From assembly GCF_001202025.1 (NCBI RefSeq), contig NZ_LGHS01000010.1, positions 1 to 64,000 of the forward strand: a stretch of 64,000 nt of DNA. The letters run 5' to 3'. Positions 16,301 to 25,169 of the stretch are shown here, one piece after another. Source of the stretch: Pseudorhodobacter aquimaris. Lineage in GTDB: Bacteria > Pseudomonadota > Alphaproteobacteria > Rhodobacterales > Rhodobacteraceae. The notes under the pieces are model-generated. The model was not told the DNA's origin and did no database searches. It saw nothing but the letters and a program-made list of their open reading frames with translations. Every line of letters begins with the position of its first letter. Within the stretch, counting starts at the first letter, position 1. Made by a program: the position numbers and the translations under genes.

Positions 16301-17416
16301 ATGATGCGCACCCGTGCTGCTGTTGCCTTGGCCCCCGGAAAACCGTTAGAGGTGATGGAGGTCAATCTGGAAGGACCAAAAGCCGGTGAGGTTCTGGTTG
16401 AAATCAAAGCCACGGGCCTGTGCCATACCGATGAGTTCACCCGCTCGGGCGATGACCCCGAGGGTATTTTCCCGGCGATTCTGGGCCATGAGGGCGCGGG
16501 CATCGTGCTGGAGGTGGGCGAGGGCGTGACGACGCTGGAAGTGGGCGATCACGTTATCCCGCTTTACACGCCCGAATGCCGCGAGTGCGAATATTGCCTG
16601 TCGGGCAAGACCAACCTGTGCCAAAAAATCCGCATCACCCAAGGGCGGGGCCAATTGCCCGATGGGACCACGCGGTTCTCGATGCTGGATGGGACGCCGA
16701 TCCACCACTATATGGGCTGCTCGACCTTTGCCAATCACACGGTCATCCCCGAAATCGCGCTGGCCAAAGTGCGCAAGGACGCGCCGTTTGACAAGATTTG
16801 CTACATTGGCTGCGGTGTGACCACGGGTATCGGTGCGGTGATCAACACCGCCAAGGTCGAGATCGGCGCGCGCTGTGTGGTCTTTGGGCTTGGCGGGATC
16901 GGGCTGAACGTGATCCAGGGCCTGCGGATGGCAGGGGCGGATCAGATCGTCGGCGTTGATCTGAACGACAGTAAGGAAGAGGTTGGCCGCTATTTCGGCA
17001 TGACCGATTTTGTCAATCCGACCAAGGTCGAGGGCGATATGGTCGCGCATCTGGTGGAGCTGACCAAGGGCGGCGCCGATTACACATTCGATGCCACTGG
17101 CAATACAACCGTGATGCGCACAGCCCTTGAGGCCGCGCATAAGGGATGGGGCGAAAGCATCATCATCGGCGTGGCCGCAGCAGGGGCAGAAATCTCTACC
17201 CGTCCGTTCCAGCTGGTTACGGGGCGCGTCTGGCGCGGAACCGCCTTTGGCGGGGCCAAAGGGCGCACGGATGTGCCCAAGATCGTCGACTGGTATATGA
17301 ACGGCAAGATCGAGATCGACCCGATGATCACCCATAAGCTGACGCTGGACCAGATTAACGAAGGTTTCGAGCTGATGCACAAAGGGGATTGTATCCGCGC
17401 TGTGGTGGAGTTCTAA
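16301..17416 (+). CDS. S-(hydroxymethyl)glutathione dehydrogenase / class III alcohol dehydrogenase
   Basis: This 371-residue zinc enzyme oxidises S-hydroxymethylglutathione, the adduct of formaldehyde and glutathione, with NAD. Visible features are the catalytic zinc ligands in ATGLCHTDEF and GHEGAG, the four structural zinc cysteines in CRECEYCLSGKTNLC, and the Rossmann motif FGLGGIGLNVIQG. The length matches the family (369-378). The start at 16301 is chosen because AAGGA lies 8 bases upstream; an in-frame ATG at 16292 overlaps that site. In Rhodobacterales this enzyme handles formaldehyde from C1 and methylated compounds. It stands alone; no S-formylglutathione hydrolase gene is adjacent. 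Confidence 0.93.
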   Translation: MMRTRAAVALAPGKPLEVMEVNLEGPKAGEVLVEIKATGLCHTDEFTRSGDDPEGIFPAILGHEGAGIVLEVGEGVTTLEVGDHVIPLYTPECRECEYCLSGKTNLCQKIRITQGRGQLPDGTTRFSMLDGTPIHHYMGCSTFANHTVIPEIALAKVRKDAPFDKICYIGCGVTTGIGAVINTAKVEIGARCVVFGLGGIGLNVIQGLRMAGADQIVGVDLNDSKEEVGRYFGMTDFVNPTKVEGDMVAHLVELTKGGADYTFDATGNTTVMRTALEAAHKGWGESIIIGVAAAGAEISTRPFQLVTGRVWRGTAFGGAKGRTDVPKIVDWYMNGKIEIDPMITHKLTLDQINEGFELMHKGDCIRAVVEF

Positions 17417-17459
17417 GCGGCGCCGGATGCGTGTGGGTATGTTTGGGATAGTGTGACGG

Positions 17460-18839
17460 ATGAGTAACGCTGGTTTGGCGGGCAAGACGACGGGCATCTG
17501 GGGCCGTGCGGCGCGTGGTTCGGCATGGATAGCGATGTCCTTTGTTGCGGCGCAAGGGTTCCGGCTGCTGTCGAACCTGATCCTGACCCGGCTGCTGTTC
17601 CCTGAGGCCTTCGGGATCATGGCGCTGGTGACGGTGTTGCTGGTCGGGCTGATGCTGTTTTCCGACATGGGCGTTGGCCCCGCGATCATGCAAAGCGATC
17701 GCGGCGACGAGGCCGATTTCCTGAATACCGCCTGGACGGTCCAGATCTTGCGGGGGGGGATCCTATGGGTTCTGGCCTGCTGCTTGGCCTATCCGGCGGC
17801 GCTGTTTTATGACCAGCCGCTGATCGGGCAGATCCTGCCGGTGGCAAGCCTGGCGCTGGTCTTTGCGGGGTTTGAGCCGACACGCATCCATACCGCCAAC
17901 CGTCATTTGCTCTTGGGGCGGGTGACGGTTCTGGATCTGCTCTCGACCCTGCTGGGCATCGCGGTGATGCTGGTGCTGGCCTATGTCACGCGCTCTGTCT
18001 GGTCGTTGGCCTTGGGCAGCGTGGCAACAGCGGCCCTGCGGCTGGTGTTGATGACCGCCTTTTTGCCGGGGGATCGCAACCGCCTGCGCTGGGAAAAATC
18101 CGCCGGATCAGAGCTGTTGCACTTTGGGTTCTGGATCTTTTTGTCCTCGGTCTGCGGCTTTTTGGTGTCGCAGGGGGATAAGGCGGTTTTGGGAAAATTT
18201 CTGTCAATCGATGGGCTTGGAATTTACAATATCGGGGCGTTTCTGGCGATGTTCCCGATCATGCTCGGGTCCACCGTTACGGCGCGCGTATTGATCCCGA
18301 TCTACCGCGAGCATACGCAGGTTGATGATGTCGCCCGCGCGCGGCTTGTGCGATTGCGCCGGATTGTAACGGCCGGCTTGATCCTGTGTCTTGCCGGTCT
18401 GGCGGTGCTGGGGCCGTTTATCGTCAACCTGCTCTATGATGCGCGCTATAGTGCTGCGGGCGGTGTGATGGTGGCGATTTGTTCGGTGCAGATGATTGTG
18501 GTGATCTTCCTGACCTATGATCAGGCGGCGCTGGCGCGGGGCGACAGCCGCGGGTTCTTTGTTGTCAGCGCGGCCAAGGCGGGGTTGCAGACGGCGGGCT
18601 TTGTTATTGGCGCGCTTTACTTTGGCCTGGCCGGGGCGATGCTGGGGCAGGCCGTGGCTATGCTGATCTATATGCCCGTGATCGCGCGGCTGGCATGGCG
18701 GCACGGGGTTTGGGATGGGCTGCATGATGCGGGTTTTCTGGTGCTGGCGCTGTTGTTGGGCGCCTTTGCGGTCTGGTTGAACTGGCCACAGGTGGAATTG
18801 CTGTTCCCCGGTTCGCCTGCCGGTTTTTATGAATCCTGA
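17460..18839 (+). CDS. Lipopolysaccharide/polysaccharide flippase (MOP superfamily, Wzx/WzxC-like)
   Basis: This 459-residue membrane protein has about 12-14 helices. The N-terminal stretch AWIAMSFVAAQGFRLLSNLILTRLLFPEAFGIMALV and the LGKFLSIDGLGIYNIGAFLA region match the polysaccharide biosynthesis (Wzx-like) family that flips lipid-linked glycans across the inner membrane. There is no glycosyltransferase or polymerase gene beside it, so the substrate cannot be guessed. It follows the dehydrogenase after 43 bases with no terminator between; read-through is possible. Confidence 0.8.
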   Translation: MSNAGLAGKTTGIWGRAARGSAWIAMSFVAAQGFRLLSNLILTRLLFPEAFGIMALVTVLLVGLMLFSDMGVGPAIMQSDRGDEADFLNTAWTVQILRGGILWVLACCLAYPAALFYDQPLIGQILPVASLALVFAGFEPTRIHTANRHLLLGRVTVLDLLSTLLGIAVMLVLAYVTRSVWSLALGSVATAALRLVLMTAFLPGDRNRLRWEKSAGSELLHFGFWIFLSSVCGFLVSQGDKAVLGKFLSIDGLGIYNIGAFLAMFPIMLGSTVTARVLIPIYREHTQVDDVARARLVRLRRIVTAGLILCLAGLAVLGPFIVNLLYDARYSAAGGVMVAICSVQMIVVIFLTYDQAALARGDSRGFFVVSAAKAGLQTAGFVIGALYFGLAGAMLGQAVAMLIYMPVIARLAWRHGVWDGLHDAGFLVLALLLGAFAVWLNWPQVELLFPGSPAGFYES

Positions 18840-18848
18840 CCTGCGCGC

Positions 18849-18861
18849 AAATATGATCATA
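18849..18861. promoter_or_regulatory. Operator copy 1, AAATATGATCATA, upstream of GntR gene
   Basis: The 13-mer AAATATGATCATA with palindromic core TATGATCATA lies 67 bases before the GntR start. The identical 13-mer occurs in the aminotransferase promoter at 19600-19612. It is likely an autoregulatory site for the GntR protein. Confidence 0.65.
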
Positions 18862-18927
18862 AAAACAGGCTGACTTGGGGCTGCGTATTTGCTAGATTAC
18901 AGGCGATTGCGCTGCGGAGGAAATCTG

Positions 18928-19572
18928 TTGGAAAAACTGCCGGCCCATGAGGTCACCTATCGCCGTATTCGCGATATGGTTTTGTTTGGTGAATTGGCTC
19001 CGGGCCAGCCGGTCACGATCCAAGGGCTGGTCGAGGGGCTTGAAACCGGCATCACCCCCGTGCGTGAGGCGATCCGCCGCCTGACAGCCGAAGGTGCATT
19101 GGAGTTCAAGGGAAACCGCCGGGTCAGTGTGCCAGAACTGACGGCAGGGCATCTGGCAGAGCTGGCCTTTGCCCGCGCCGCGTTGGAGCCGCATCTGGCC
19201 GGATTGGCCACGAAAAACATGATCCAGGCCGATATCGATGCGCTAGAGGTCATGGATGAGGCCGTCAATCAAGCCATTCAACGGGGCGATATCCGCAGCT
19301 ATCTGGAGCAAAACTACAGATTCCACACCGCCCTTTATGCGCATTCCGGGGCGGGGATTCTTTGCGCGATGGTGCAGGGCCTTTGGCTGCGCGTTGGCCC
19401 GTCCTTGCGGATTGTTTGCGGGCGGCACGGCACGTTGAACCTGCCCGATAAACACGCCGAGGCGATCTTTGCCCTGCGTCAGGGCCTGCCTGACAAGGTC
19501 GCCCATGCCATTCACGACGACATCATCCAAGGGCACGACCAGATCGCTGCCGCACTTGTCAAAGGCGCGTAA
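18928..19572 (+). CDS. GntR-family (FCD type) transcriptional regulator
   Basis: This 214-residue regulator has an N-terminal winged helix (VTIQGLVEGLETGITPVREAIRRLTAEGALEF, about 29-60) and a C-terminal all-helical FCD ligand domain (LAELAFARAALEPHLAGLA, YRFHTALYAHSG, the last with a metal-ligand-type His). I set the start at TTG 18928 because GGAGG lies 7 bases before it and the protein then begins EKLPAHEVTYRRIRD, the normal family start; TTG 18889 is less likely. The same 13-base palindromic site lies before this gene and in the promoter of the next gene, a class III aminotransferase. It therefore probably represses both in response to an amine. Confidence 0.88.
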   Translation: MEKLPAHEVTYRRIRDMVLFGELAPGQPVTIQGLVEGLETGITPVREAIRRLTAEGALEFKGNRRVSVPELTAGHLAELAFARAALEPHLAGLATKNMIQADIDALEVMDEAVNQAIQRGDIRSYLEQNYRFHTALYAHSGAGILCAMVQGLWLRVGPSLRIVCGRHGTLNLPDKHAEAIFALRQGLPDKVAHAIHDDIIQGHDQIAAALVKGA

Positions 19573-19588
19573 CCGGCTTTGAAATTTA

Positions 19589-19616
19589 TTGACTATCGAA
19601 AATATGATCATATTAT
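19589..19616 (+). promoter_or_regulatory. Aminotransferase promoter with embedded GntR operator
   Basis: TTGACT (19589-19594) and TATTAT (19611-19616) form a promoter with a 16-base spacer. The perfect palindrome AATATGATCATATT (19601-19614) fills the spacer and overlaps the -10 box. A protein bound here would block RNA polymerase, so repression is expected. Confidence 0.7.
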
Positions 19617-19665
19617 GCGGTAATCAATAATGACCCATCCCGCGCCCTTTTGTAAGGAGTTTGCA

Positions 19666-21063
19666 ATGCCTGCGATCACAAACCACATGCCAACGAAAGA
19701 GCTTCAGACGCTGGATGCGGCCCATCATATTCACCCTTTTTCCGATGCGAATGAACTGGCAGAGGCCGGTGCCCGCATCATCACCCGCGCACAAGGCGTG
19801 ACCATAACCGATAGCGAAGGGAATGACATTCTGGACGCGATGTCGGGCCTTTGGTGCGTCAATATCGGCTATGGCCGTCAGGAATTGGTTGATGCCGCAG
19901 CACGCCAGATGCAGGAACTGCCGTTCTACAACACCTTCTTTATGACCAGCCATGTGCCTGTGATCGCGCTAAGCGCCAAGCTGGCAGAGCTGGCGCCCGG
20001 CACGCTCAACCATGTGTTCTACAGCAGCTCGGGTTCTGAGGCCAATGACACCAATATCCGCATCGTGCGGCATTATTGGGCCTCTAAGGGCAAACCCAAA
20101 AAGACGGTGATGATCGCGCGCAAGAACGGCTATCACGGGTCAACTCTTGGTGGCGGCAGCCTTGGCGGCATGGCCCCGATGCACAGTCAGGGTGTGCCGG
20201 TCATCCCCGGCATCACCCATATTGACCAGCCGCATTGGTGGGCCGAGGGCGGCGATATGACGCCAGAGGAATTTGGTCTGGAACGCGCGCGCCAGCTGGA
20301 AACGAAAATCCTTGAGCTGGGCGAAGAAAATGTCGCGGCCTTCATCGGGGAACCTGTTCAGGGTGCGGGCGGCGTTATCATCCCGCCCAGCACCTATTGG
20401 CCGGAAATCCAGCGGATCTGTGACAAATATGAGATCCTGCTGATCGCCGACGAGGTGATCTGTGGTTTCGGCCGGACGGGAAACTGGTTCGGGTCACAAA
20501 CCATGGGTATTCGTCCTGATATCATGACAATCGCCAAGGGGCTGACCTCGGGCTATATGCCAATGGGGGCGTCATTGGTCAGCGATGAAATTGCCAATAC
20601 TCTGGCCGCAGCGGGGGATTTCAACCACGGCTATACCTATTCCGGCCATCCGGTTGCGGCGGCTGTGGCGCTTGAAAACCTGCGGATCATCGAAGAAGAA
20701 AAGCTGGTGGACAAAGTCCGCGATGATGCGGCGCCATATCTGGCCAAGCAATGGGCGACATTGCTGGATCATCCATTGGTTGGAGAGGCCAATTCCGTCG
20801 GGCTGATGGCGACACTGGCACTGACGCCGGATAAGGAGAAACGCGCCAAATTCGCGGGCAAGGAAGGCGAAGTCGGCCTGCGGTGCCGGACGCGGTGCTT
20901 TGCGAACGGTTTGGTGATGCGCCATGTTGGCGACCGGATGATCATCGCGCCGCCTTTGGTGATCACCCATGATGAGATTGACACTCTGGTCGCGCGGGCG
21001 CGCAAGTCGCTGGATGAAACATATGAGGGCTTGATCAAGGACGGGCTGTTCAAAGCGGCCTGA
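19666..21063 (+). CDS. Class III PLP aminotransferase, putrescine/omega-amino acid:pyruvate type
   Basis: This 465-residue fold-type I enzyme resembles SpuC-like putrescine:pyruvate and omega-amino acid aminotransferases. The PLP lysine is Lys291 in IAKGLTSGYMPMG. Other marks are YSSSGSEANDTNIRIVRHYW, GYHGSTLGG, EPVQGAGG and the cofactor aspartate in LLIADEVICGFGRTG. The start at 19666 has AAGGAG 7 bases upstream. It is the only apparent target of the adjacent GntR regulator. Polyamine ABC transporter genes occur 36 kb away (56254-59041), so putrescine or a related diamine is a sensible but untested substrate. Confidence 0.88.
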   Translation: MPAITNHMPTKELQTLDAAHHIHPFSDANELAEAGARIITRAQGVTITDSEGNDILDAMSGLWCVNIGYGRQELVDAAARQMQELPFYNTFFMTSHVPVIALSAKLAELAPGTLNHVFYSSSGSEANDTNIRIVRHYWASKGKPKKTVMIARKNGYHGSTLGGGSLGGMAPMHSQGVPVIPGITHIDQPHWWAEGGDMTPEEFGLERARQLETKILELGEENVAAFIGEPVQGAGGVIIPPSTYWPEIQRICDKYEILLIADEVICGFGRTGNWFGSQTMGIRPDIMTIAKGLTSGYMPMGASLVSDEIANTLAAAGDFNHGYTYSGHPVAAAVALENLRIIEEEKLVDKVRDDAAPYLAKQWATLLDHPLVGEANSVGLMATLALTPDKEKRAKFAGKEGEVGLRCRTRCFANGLVMRHVGDRMIIAPPLVITHDEIDTLVARARKSLDETYEGLIKDGLFKAA

Positions 21064-21126
21064 GGAACGGCAACCGCTATGATAAAAGCCCTGGCAGTGA
21101 TTGGGAGCCATTCCAAGCTGTAGGAC

Positions 21127-21156
21127 ACGGGCGACAGAAAACTGTCGCCCGTTTTT
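21127..21156 (+). terminator. Rho-independent terminator after the aminotransferase gene
   Basis: ACGGGCGACAG (21127-21137) pairs with CTGTCGCCCGT (21142-21152) around AAAA, followed by TTTT. It lies 64 bases past the stop and marks the end of the conserved block before the decayed region. Confidence 0.9.
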
Positions 21157-21540
21157 CCATTTCAGCTCGTCATCGTCCTCGGGTTTCATCCACATCAGCA
21201 TGCCGTGGAAAAGCCAAGATTGGTAGGGAATCCTGGCGAGGACGGGCAGGTAAGGACGGTCGTCCCGTCGGCGACCTCGCTTCTTTTGGTTGTTTCCAGC
21301 CGAGGGTTCCGCTTCCGTGGCACCGTCCGTTTCCTGCCCCGAGCGTTTCGGTTGCGACGGCTGACCAACCCCCATCCGCATCGCCGGGTTCGTCCGCACA
21401 ACTTTGCTGGTGCGCCTTTTTGGAACAAAGATCACTTTGTCCGTGCCCGACACGGCGAGGCATCTTAGGTTCTCCCCAAGGACGGTCGTTGAGCCTGTCC
21501 GAGGCGATGCATTTTCCTTTAGCGACGTTCTGTAAGGCCT
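21157..21540 (-). other. Gene-free stretch, possible coding remnant
   Basis: No convincing gene is present. On the reverse strand one frame from about 21453 down to 21160 reads a basic, low-hydrophobicity peptide (KVIFVPKRRTSKVVRTNP, then QKKRGRRRDDRPYLP and SWLFHGMLMWMKPEDDDELKW) before running antisense into the aminotransferase. It has no clear start or ribosome site. It could be the tail of an old gene or chance. Together with the adjacent pseudogene it suggests a site of past insertion. Confidence 0.3.
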
Positions 21541-23105
21541 TCAGTCGAAGAAGCTGTAGTGCACGCGCCATATGTTCATCAGTGTGATCGCAGCGCGGAG
21601 TTCTGGATCGTCGATCTGGTCGTCGACGCCAGGCCTTGGGTAGGCGGCGCGGTAGTGCTGCGACAAGGTCGGGAAGCCCACGAGCTTGTCAATTTCGTCG
21701 GCCGTTTGGATGGGGCTATTGCCCCACAAACGCAGGAATGCAGCCGACGCAAGGTTCGGGCCCACCAGCGAGCTTTTCGACTGGTTGATCGGGGCGGTGC
21801 GGTCGAGGGCTCAGGTTCGCGGAAGTTCAGCTCTGTAATGCCTCCCAAGGCGCTTGGTGGGGATGCATCTTGCGCCACGTCGCGAGGCTCTCTGAAAACA
21901 CCGCCTGTTTCTGCCGAATACGGTCGATCGTCGCATCCTTCTTGAACCCGATGACTGCCCAATCGAACCTGTCCGCGAGGGTATCTTCACGGAAGATGTG
22001 CGGCACGACCCGAGCCATCTGCCCCTCCTTCTCGCCGACGAGGGTGAGCGCGCCGCAGGCGCTTTTCCGAAGCTGAGAAGAGCGCCGACTCGTCGAACCG
22101 CGCTGTCGGCCACTGGAAATGAGTAGGGGCGCGGTAAAGGTGCCGTTCGAGTTCCGGTAATACTTGCGAAGGGAGGAGTCCCGCGCGACGCCGAAATAGG
22201 CGTCCTCGATGACTTCCCATGGGTCGATGGTTGGATCGAAATCCACATCGCAGCGGAAAACATGGCCCGACCGGATATCTGCACTGACCGAGCAGTTCAG
22301 CTGCGTGATCTTGCGGTCGATCTTAGCCTACCAATTCACGCCAACGGCGATGTCATCGTGGGTGATGCGGGTGTGTGTATGGCTTGCCGCCCTTAATGCG
22401 TAGCCGTTTGACTCGCTTTCGCCATTCCGCGAGCTGGGCCTTTTCGTAGGCCAAGAGCGTTCGCTCCAGCCAGAAGATGCGATTATTGTCGCGCCTGGAC
22501 ATCCCCGGCTCAGTCTCGCCTCTCGGGGTGCGCAGAATGCGGCGGATGTCGTGAAGACTGGTGCCGTTGGCCAGCAGCGATAAGATCTCGATGTTCTTGT
22601 CGTGCTTCTTCTGGCGACAATGTTCGCTTAAAACCGTGAAGCGAGCACCAGGCAGTCCCTTGCAGGGTTTGTGGATCACCCGGACGGAGCGCGCACGAGG
22701 CACAGATCCCTTCTTGTGGCCGACCTTCCGCGATGGCTGGCCGTTGGCACCATTGAAGATGAATTCTTCGGGTTTTTCCAGGTAGGCCGTGCCGCAGTTG
22801 CCACAGAAGGGACCCTCCAACGCGCCGTTCTGGATCCATAGTCGATGTCGCTCTTCCTCATCGGCCTCATTCGAAATCAGCCTGGTCCGAACACCGCATC
22901 CTTAGTTGCCTCGGAGGTGCTGACAGATCAGGACACGACCGTCATTCCAAGCGCGCGGATCGAGCGATACGCGCGAATATACGCGCGCGAGCATAAGGTT
23001 CTCTAGGCTCTTCACCTTGTTCGGTTCTTTCGTCCGGTTCTGGGTCAAGAGCTCGCGCACCTCCAAGATTGGCCGGTCTGGCCGATGACGAAACCAAGCG
23101 AGCAA
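21541..23105 (-). pseudogene. Degenerate zinc-ribbon, transposase-like gene
   Basis: Fragments in shifting frames line up as one protein of roughly 500 residues. From 23105: LEVRELLTQNRTKEPNKV to ICQHLRGN, an in-frame TAA at 22902-22904, then GCGVRTRLISNEADEE and a CGNCG zinc-ribbon motif. The frame shifts near 22360, has a TAG near 22327 (VGVNW-stop-AKIDRKITQLNCSV), shifts again near 22120 (PTHFQWPTARFDESALF), resumes in CGALTLVGEKEGQMARVVPHIFRE, and ends in another frame with SPIQTADEIDKLVGFPTL. The zinc ribbon plus ADIRSGHVFRCDVDFDP, a possible first catalytic Asp, recalls large IS1-type or insertion-element proteins; that is a tentative match. It is clearly non-functional. Confidence 0.6.
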
Positions 23106-23190
23106 AAATTGCGCGCGCCGAGGGAAGTTTGAACTTCCCGCCGTTATGCCCCTGATGGCGAAGAAATCAGGCGAAATTATATCTTAAAAA

Positions 23191-23221
23191 CAAAAGCCTG
23201 CCGACCTCTCGATCGGCAGGC
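23191..23221 (-). terminator. Rho-independent terminator, reverse strand
   Basis: On the reverse strand GCCTGCCGA (23221-23213) pairs with TCGGCAGGC (23204-23196), followed by TTTTGTTTTT. It lies about 75 bases past the stop of the 52-residue ORF at 23297-23455 and is the best sign that this ORF is expressed. Confidence 0.75.
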
Positions 23222-23296
23222 AGGTGGGGCGCGAGTCCTACCGTGCGGAATGGCTCCCAGTGATGCCCGGGCTTTTATAAGTGGTGATCGACAAGA

Positions 23297-23455
23297 TCAG
23301 AAGCTGTAGTGACGGCCTGCGTTTGCGACAATAATGCTTTGCTTGCCCAGCCAGATATCGCGGTGCTCAATCAGTGCGGCGCGGTCTTTGGCCGAGAGGT
23401 TATTGCTTGCTTTGAACCAGTTCAGGATGCGGCGAAAGAGGGATGTGGTGATCAT
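23297..23455 (-). CDS. Small hypothetical protein (52 residues)
   Basis: I do not recognise this protein. It begins MITTSLFRRILNWFKASNNL, an amphipathic basic helix, continues SAKDRAALIEHRDIWLGKQS and ends NAGRHYSF. The size and the basic amphipathic start recall short DUF1127-like proteins, but the family motif is absent. Only GGA at a long spacing (10 bases) precedes the ATG. A good terminator follows at 23191-23221. A longer frame extends upstream to 23662 but has no family-like content. It could be an orphan survivor of the neighbouring decayed region. Confidence 0.45.
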   Translation of the reverse strand: MITTSLFRRILNWFKASNNLSAKDRAALIEHRDIWLGKQSIIVANAGRHYSF

Positions 23456-23748
23456 GTCAAAATTTTCCAGTATCGGAAAAGCGATGCTCTTCCGGTTGCA
23501 GGACCTATAGCCCGTGTTGATGAAATCCGTGGCCGGGTTACGATGTTCTGACCCGTTTTGCCGTTGCGTATCTTCTAACAGATGTGCCGGCAGGCAGGGA
23601 GAGAGATTATCGCAAGGCCGCAATGCGCGGCCTGCATGGCTGGGCGCCCCAATCTGGTTCAATCATGAAGAAAGGGGCCGCAGGGTGGTTTACCTATGAT
23701 GGTGTTGCGCAGTAGATAAAGGGACAACTGGCCCAAGGAGTGCTGTCC
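23456..23748. other. Intergenic region before rpe
   Basis: About 290 bases without a convincing gene. It contains a GC-rich hairpin near 23610-23632 (GGCCGC AAT GCGCGGCC) and a 16-codon ORF (MKKGAAGWFTYDGVAQ) from about 23665 that ends 35 bases before the rpe start. The latter could be a leader peptide or chance. The rpe promoter and Shine-Dalgarno (AAGGAG) lie at its right end. Confidence 0.4.
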
Positions 23749-24438
23749 ATGACATTCACGCGCAAGATCAAGATCGCGCCGTCCATCCTCTCTGCTGATT
23801 TTGCCAATTTCGGCGCGGAATGTCGCGCAATAGAAGCGGAGGGCGCGGATTGGGTGCATGTCGATGTGATGGACGGGCATTTTGTCCCCAATATCACCTT
23901 CGGCCCTGCGACCTGTGCCGCGATTCGTCCGCATATCAAAGGGGTGATGGATGTTCACCTGATGATCGCGCCGGTCGACAGCTATATTGACGCCTTTGCC
24001 GGTGCCGGTGCCGATGTGATTTCCGCGCATCTGGAGGCGGGTCCGCATATCCACCGCACCTTGCAGGCCATCCGCGGTGCAGGGGCCAAGGCGGGTCTGG
24101 CGATCAACCCCGGCACGCCGATCGAGGCGGTGGAATATCTGCTCGATATGGTGGATCTGGTCTGTGTGATGACCGTGAACCCCGGTTTCGGTGGCCAGAA
24201 ATTCATTCACAGCCAGATTGACAAGGTTGCACGGCTGCGTGCCATGATCGGCGACAGACCCATTCATATCGAAATCGACGGCGGTGTGACGCCTGAAACG
24301 GCACCTTTGGTCGCTGCTGCGGGCGCCGATGTGTTGGTCGCAGGCTCGGCCGTGTTCAAGGGCGGCTCGGTGGAAAACCCAAGCCCTTACGGGGCAAATA
24401 TCGCAGCCATTCGCGCCGCTGCTGAGGCCGCATTGTGA
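23749..24438 (+). CDS. rpe: Ribulose-phosphate 3-epimerase
   Basis: This 229-residue barrel interconverts ribulose 5-phosphate and xylulose 5-phosphate in the pentose phosphate route. Family motifs are IAPSILSADFANFG, VHVDVMDGHFVPNITFGP (metal-binding Asp), MTVNPGFGGQKFI and IEIDGGVTPE. AAGGAG lies 9 bases before ATG 23749; a CTG at 23740 is not needed. The stop overlaps the GTG of gph (GTGA), so the two are translationally coupled. No Calvin-cycle genes are nearby. Confidence 0.96.
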   Translation: MTFTRKIKIAPSILSADFANFGAECRAIEAEGADWVHVDVMDGHFVPNITFGPATCAAIRPHIKGVMDVHLMIAPVDSYIDAFAGAGADVISAHLEAGPHIHRTLQAIRGAGAKAGLAINPGTPIEAVEYLLDMVDLVCVMTVNPGFGGQKFIHSQIDKVARLRAMIGDRPIHIEIDGGVTPETAPLVAAAGADVLVAGSAVFKGGSVENPSPYGANIAAIRAAAEAAL

Positions 24439-25091
24439 CCGCTGTCATCTTTGATCTGGATGGCACGCTGATCGACAGCGCGCCTGACATCGTGGCCAAT
24501 GCCAATGTGGTTTTACAAGAGATGGGCTTTGCGCCCTTGCCGCCCACCCAGATCAAAGGGTTCATCGGCAGGGGTGTGGGGCATTTGCTGCGCTCTGTGC
24601 TGGAGGCTTCGGGGCAGGTGCCGGATGGCCCGCTGCTGGAGCCAATGCAGACGCGCTTCAATGAGCGGTATGAGACTGCCTTTGATATGACGGTGATCTA
24701 TCCCGGAGTGATCAAAACGCTGGATCAATTGGTAGGGATGGGCTGTGCTTTGGGGATTTGTACCAATAAGCCGATTGCGCCCGCCCATGCGGTTTTGCGC
24801 CATCTTGGCTTGGCCGATTATTTCCCCGTGGTCTACGGCGGTGACAGCTTTGCCGTGCGCAAGCCCGATCCGACACCGCTTTTGGCCGCAGTCAAGGATC
24901 TGGGCCACGAGGCTGTGATTTATGTCGGCGACAGCGAGGTTGATGCGGCAACGGCGGTGGCGGCCAAGCTGCCTTTTCTGATCTATACCGAAGGCTATTG
25001 CAAAACGCCGGTGCATGATCTGCCCCATAATGCGGCCTTTAATGATTTTCGCCAACTGCCGGGCTTGGTGGCGGCGCTGGCAAAGGGCTAG
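24435..25091 (+). CDS. gph: Phosphoglycolate phosphatase (HAD family)
   Basis: This 218-residue HAD hydrolase would dephosphorylate 2-phosphoglycolate. The catalytic Asp7 and Asp9 lie in VIFDLDGTLIDSAPD; motif II is ICTNKP, motif III RKPDPTPLL and motif IV YVGDSEVDAATA. A helical cap follows the first motif. It starts with GTG overlapping the rpe stop. The rpe-gph pairing is common in proteobacteria and supports the glycolate assignment over other HAD substrates. Confidence 0.9.
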   Translation: MTAVIFDLDGTLIDSAPDIVANANVVLQEMGFAPLPPTQIKGFIGRGVGHLLRSVLEASGQVPDGPLLEPMQTRFNERYETAFDMTVIYPGVIKTLDQLVGMGCALGICTNKPIAPAHAVLRHLGLADYFPVVYGGDSFAVRKPDPTPLLAAVKDLGHEAVIYVGDSEVDAATAVAAKLPFLIYTEGYCKTPVHDLPHNAAFNDFRQLPGLVAALAKG

Positions 25092-25169
25092 CCGCGAAAT
25101 ACAATGAAAATACAGGCTACAGCTTTGGTTTTCTTCGGGTTAGGCTGGGGCAAATCATAGGGGGCCAGT

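Noticed and set aside
16021-16503. A reverse frame spanning the tRNA-Tyr gene and the start of the dehydrogenase
   Set aside because: Overlaps a structured tRNA and a conserved gene; no coding signs.
20572-21453. A 293-residue reverse frame ending within the aminotransferase gene
   Set aside because: Its second half is antisense to the aminotransferase; only the first part (21160-21453) is mentioned as a possible remnant.
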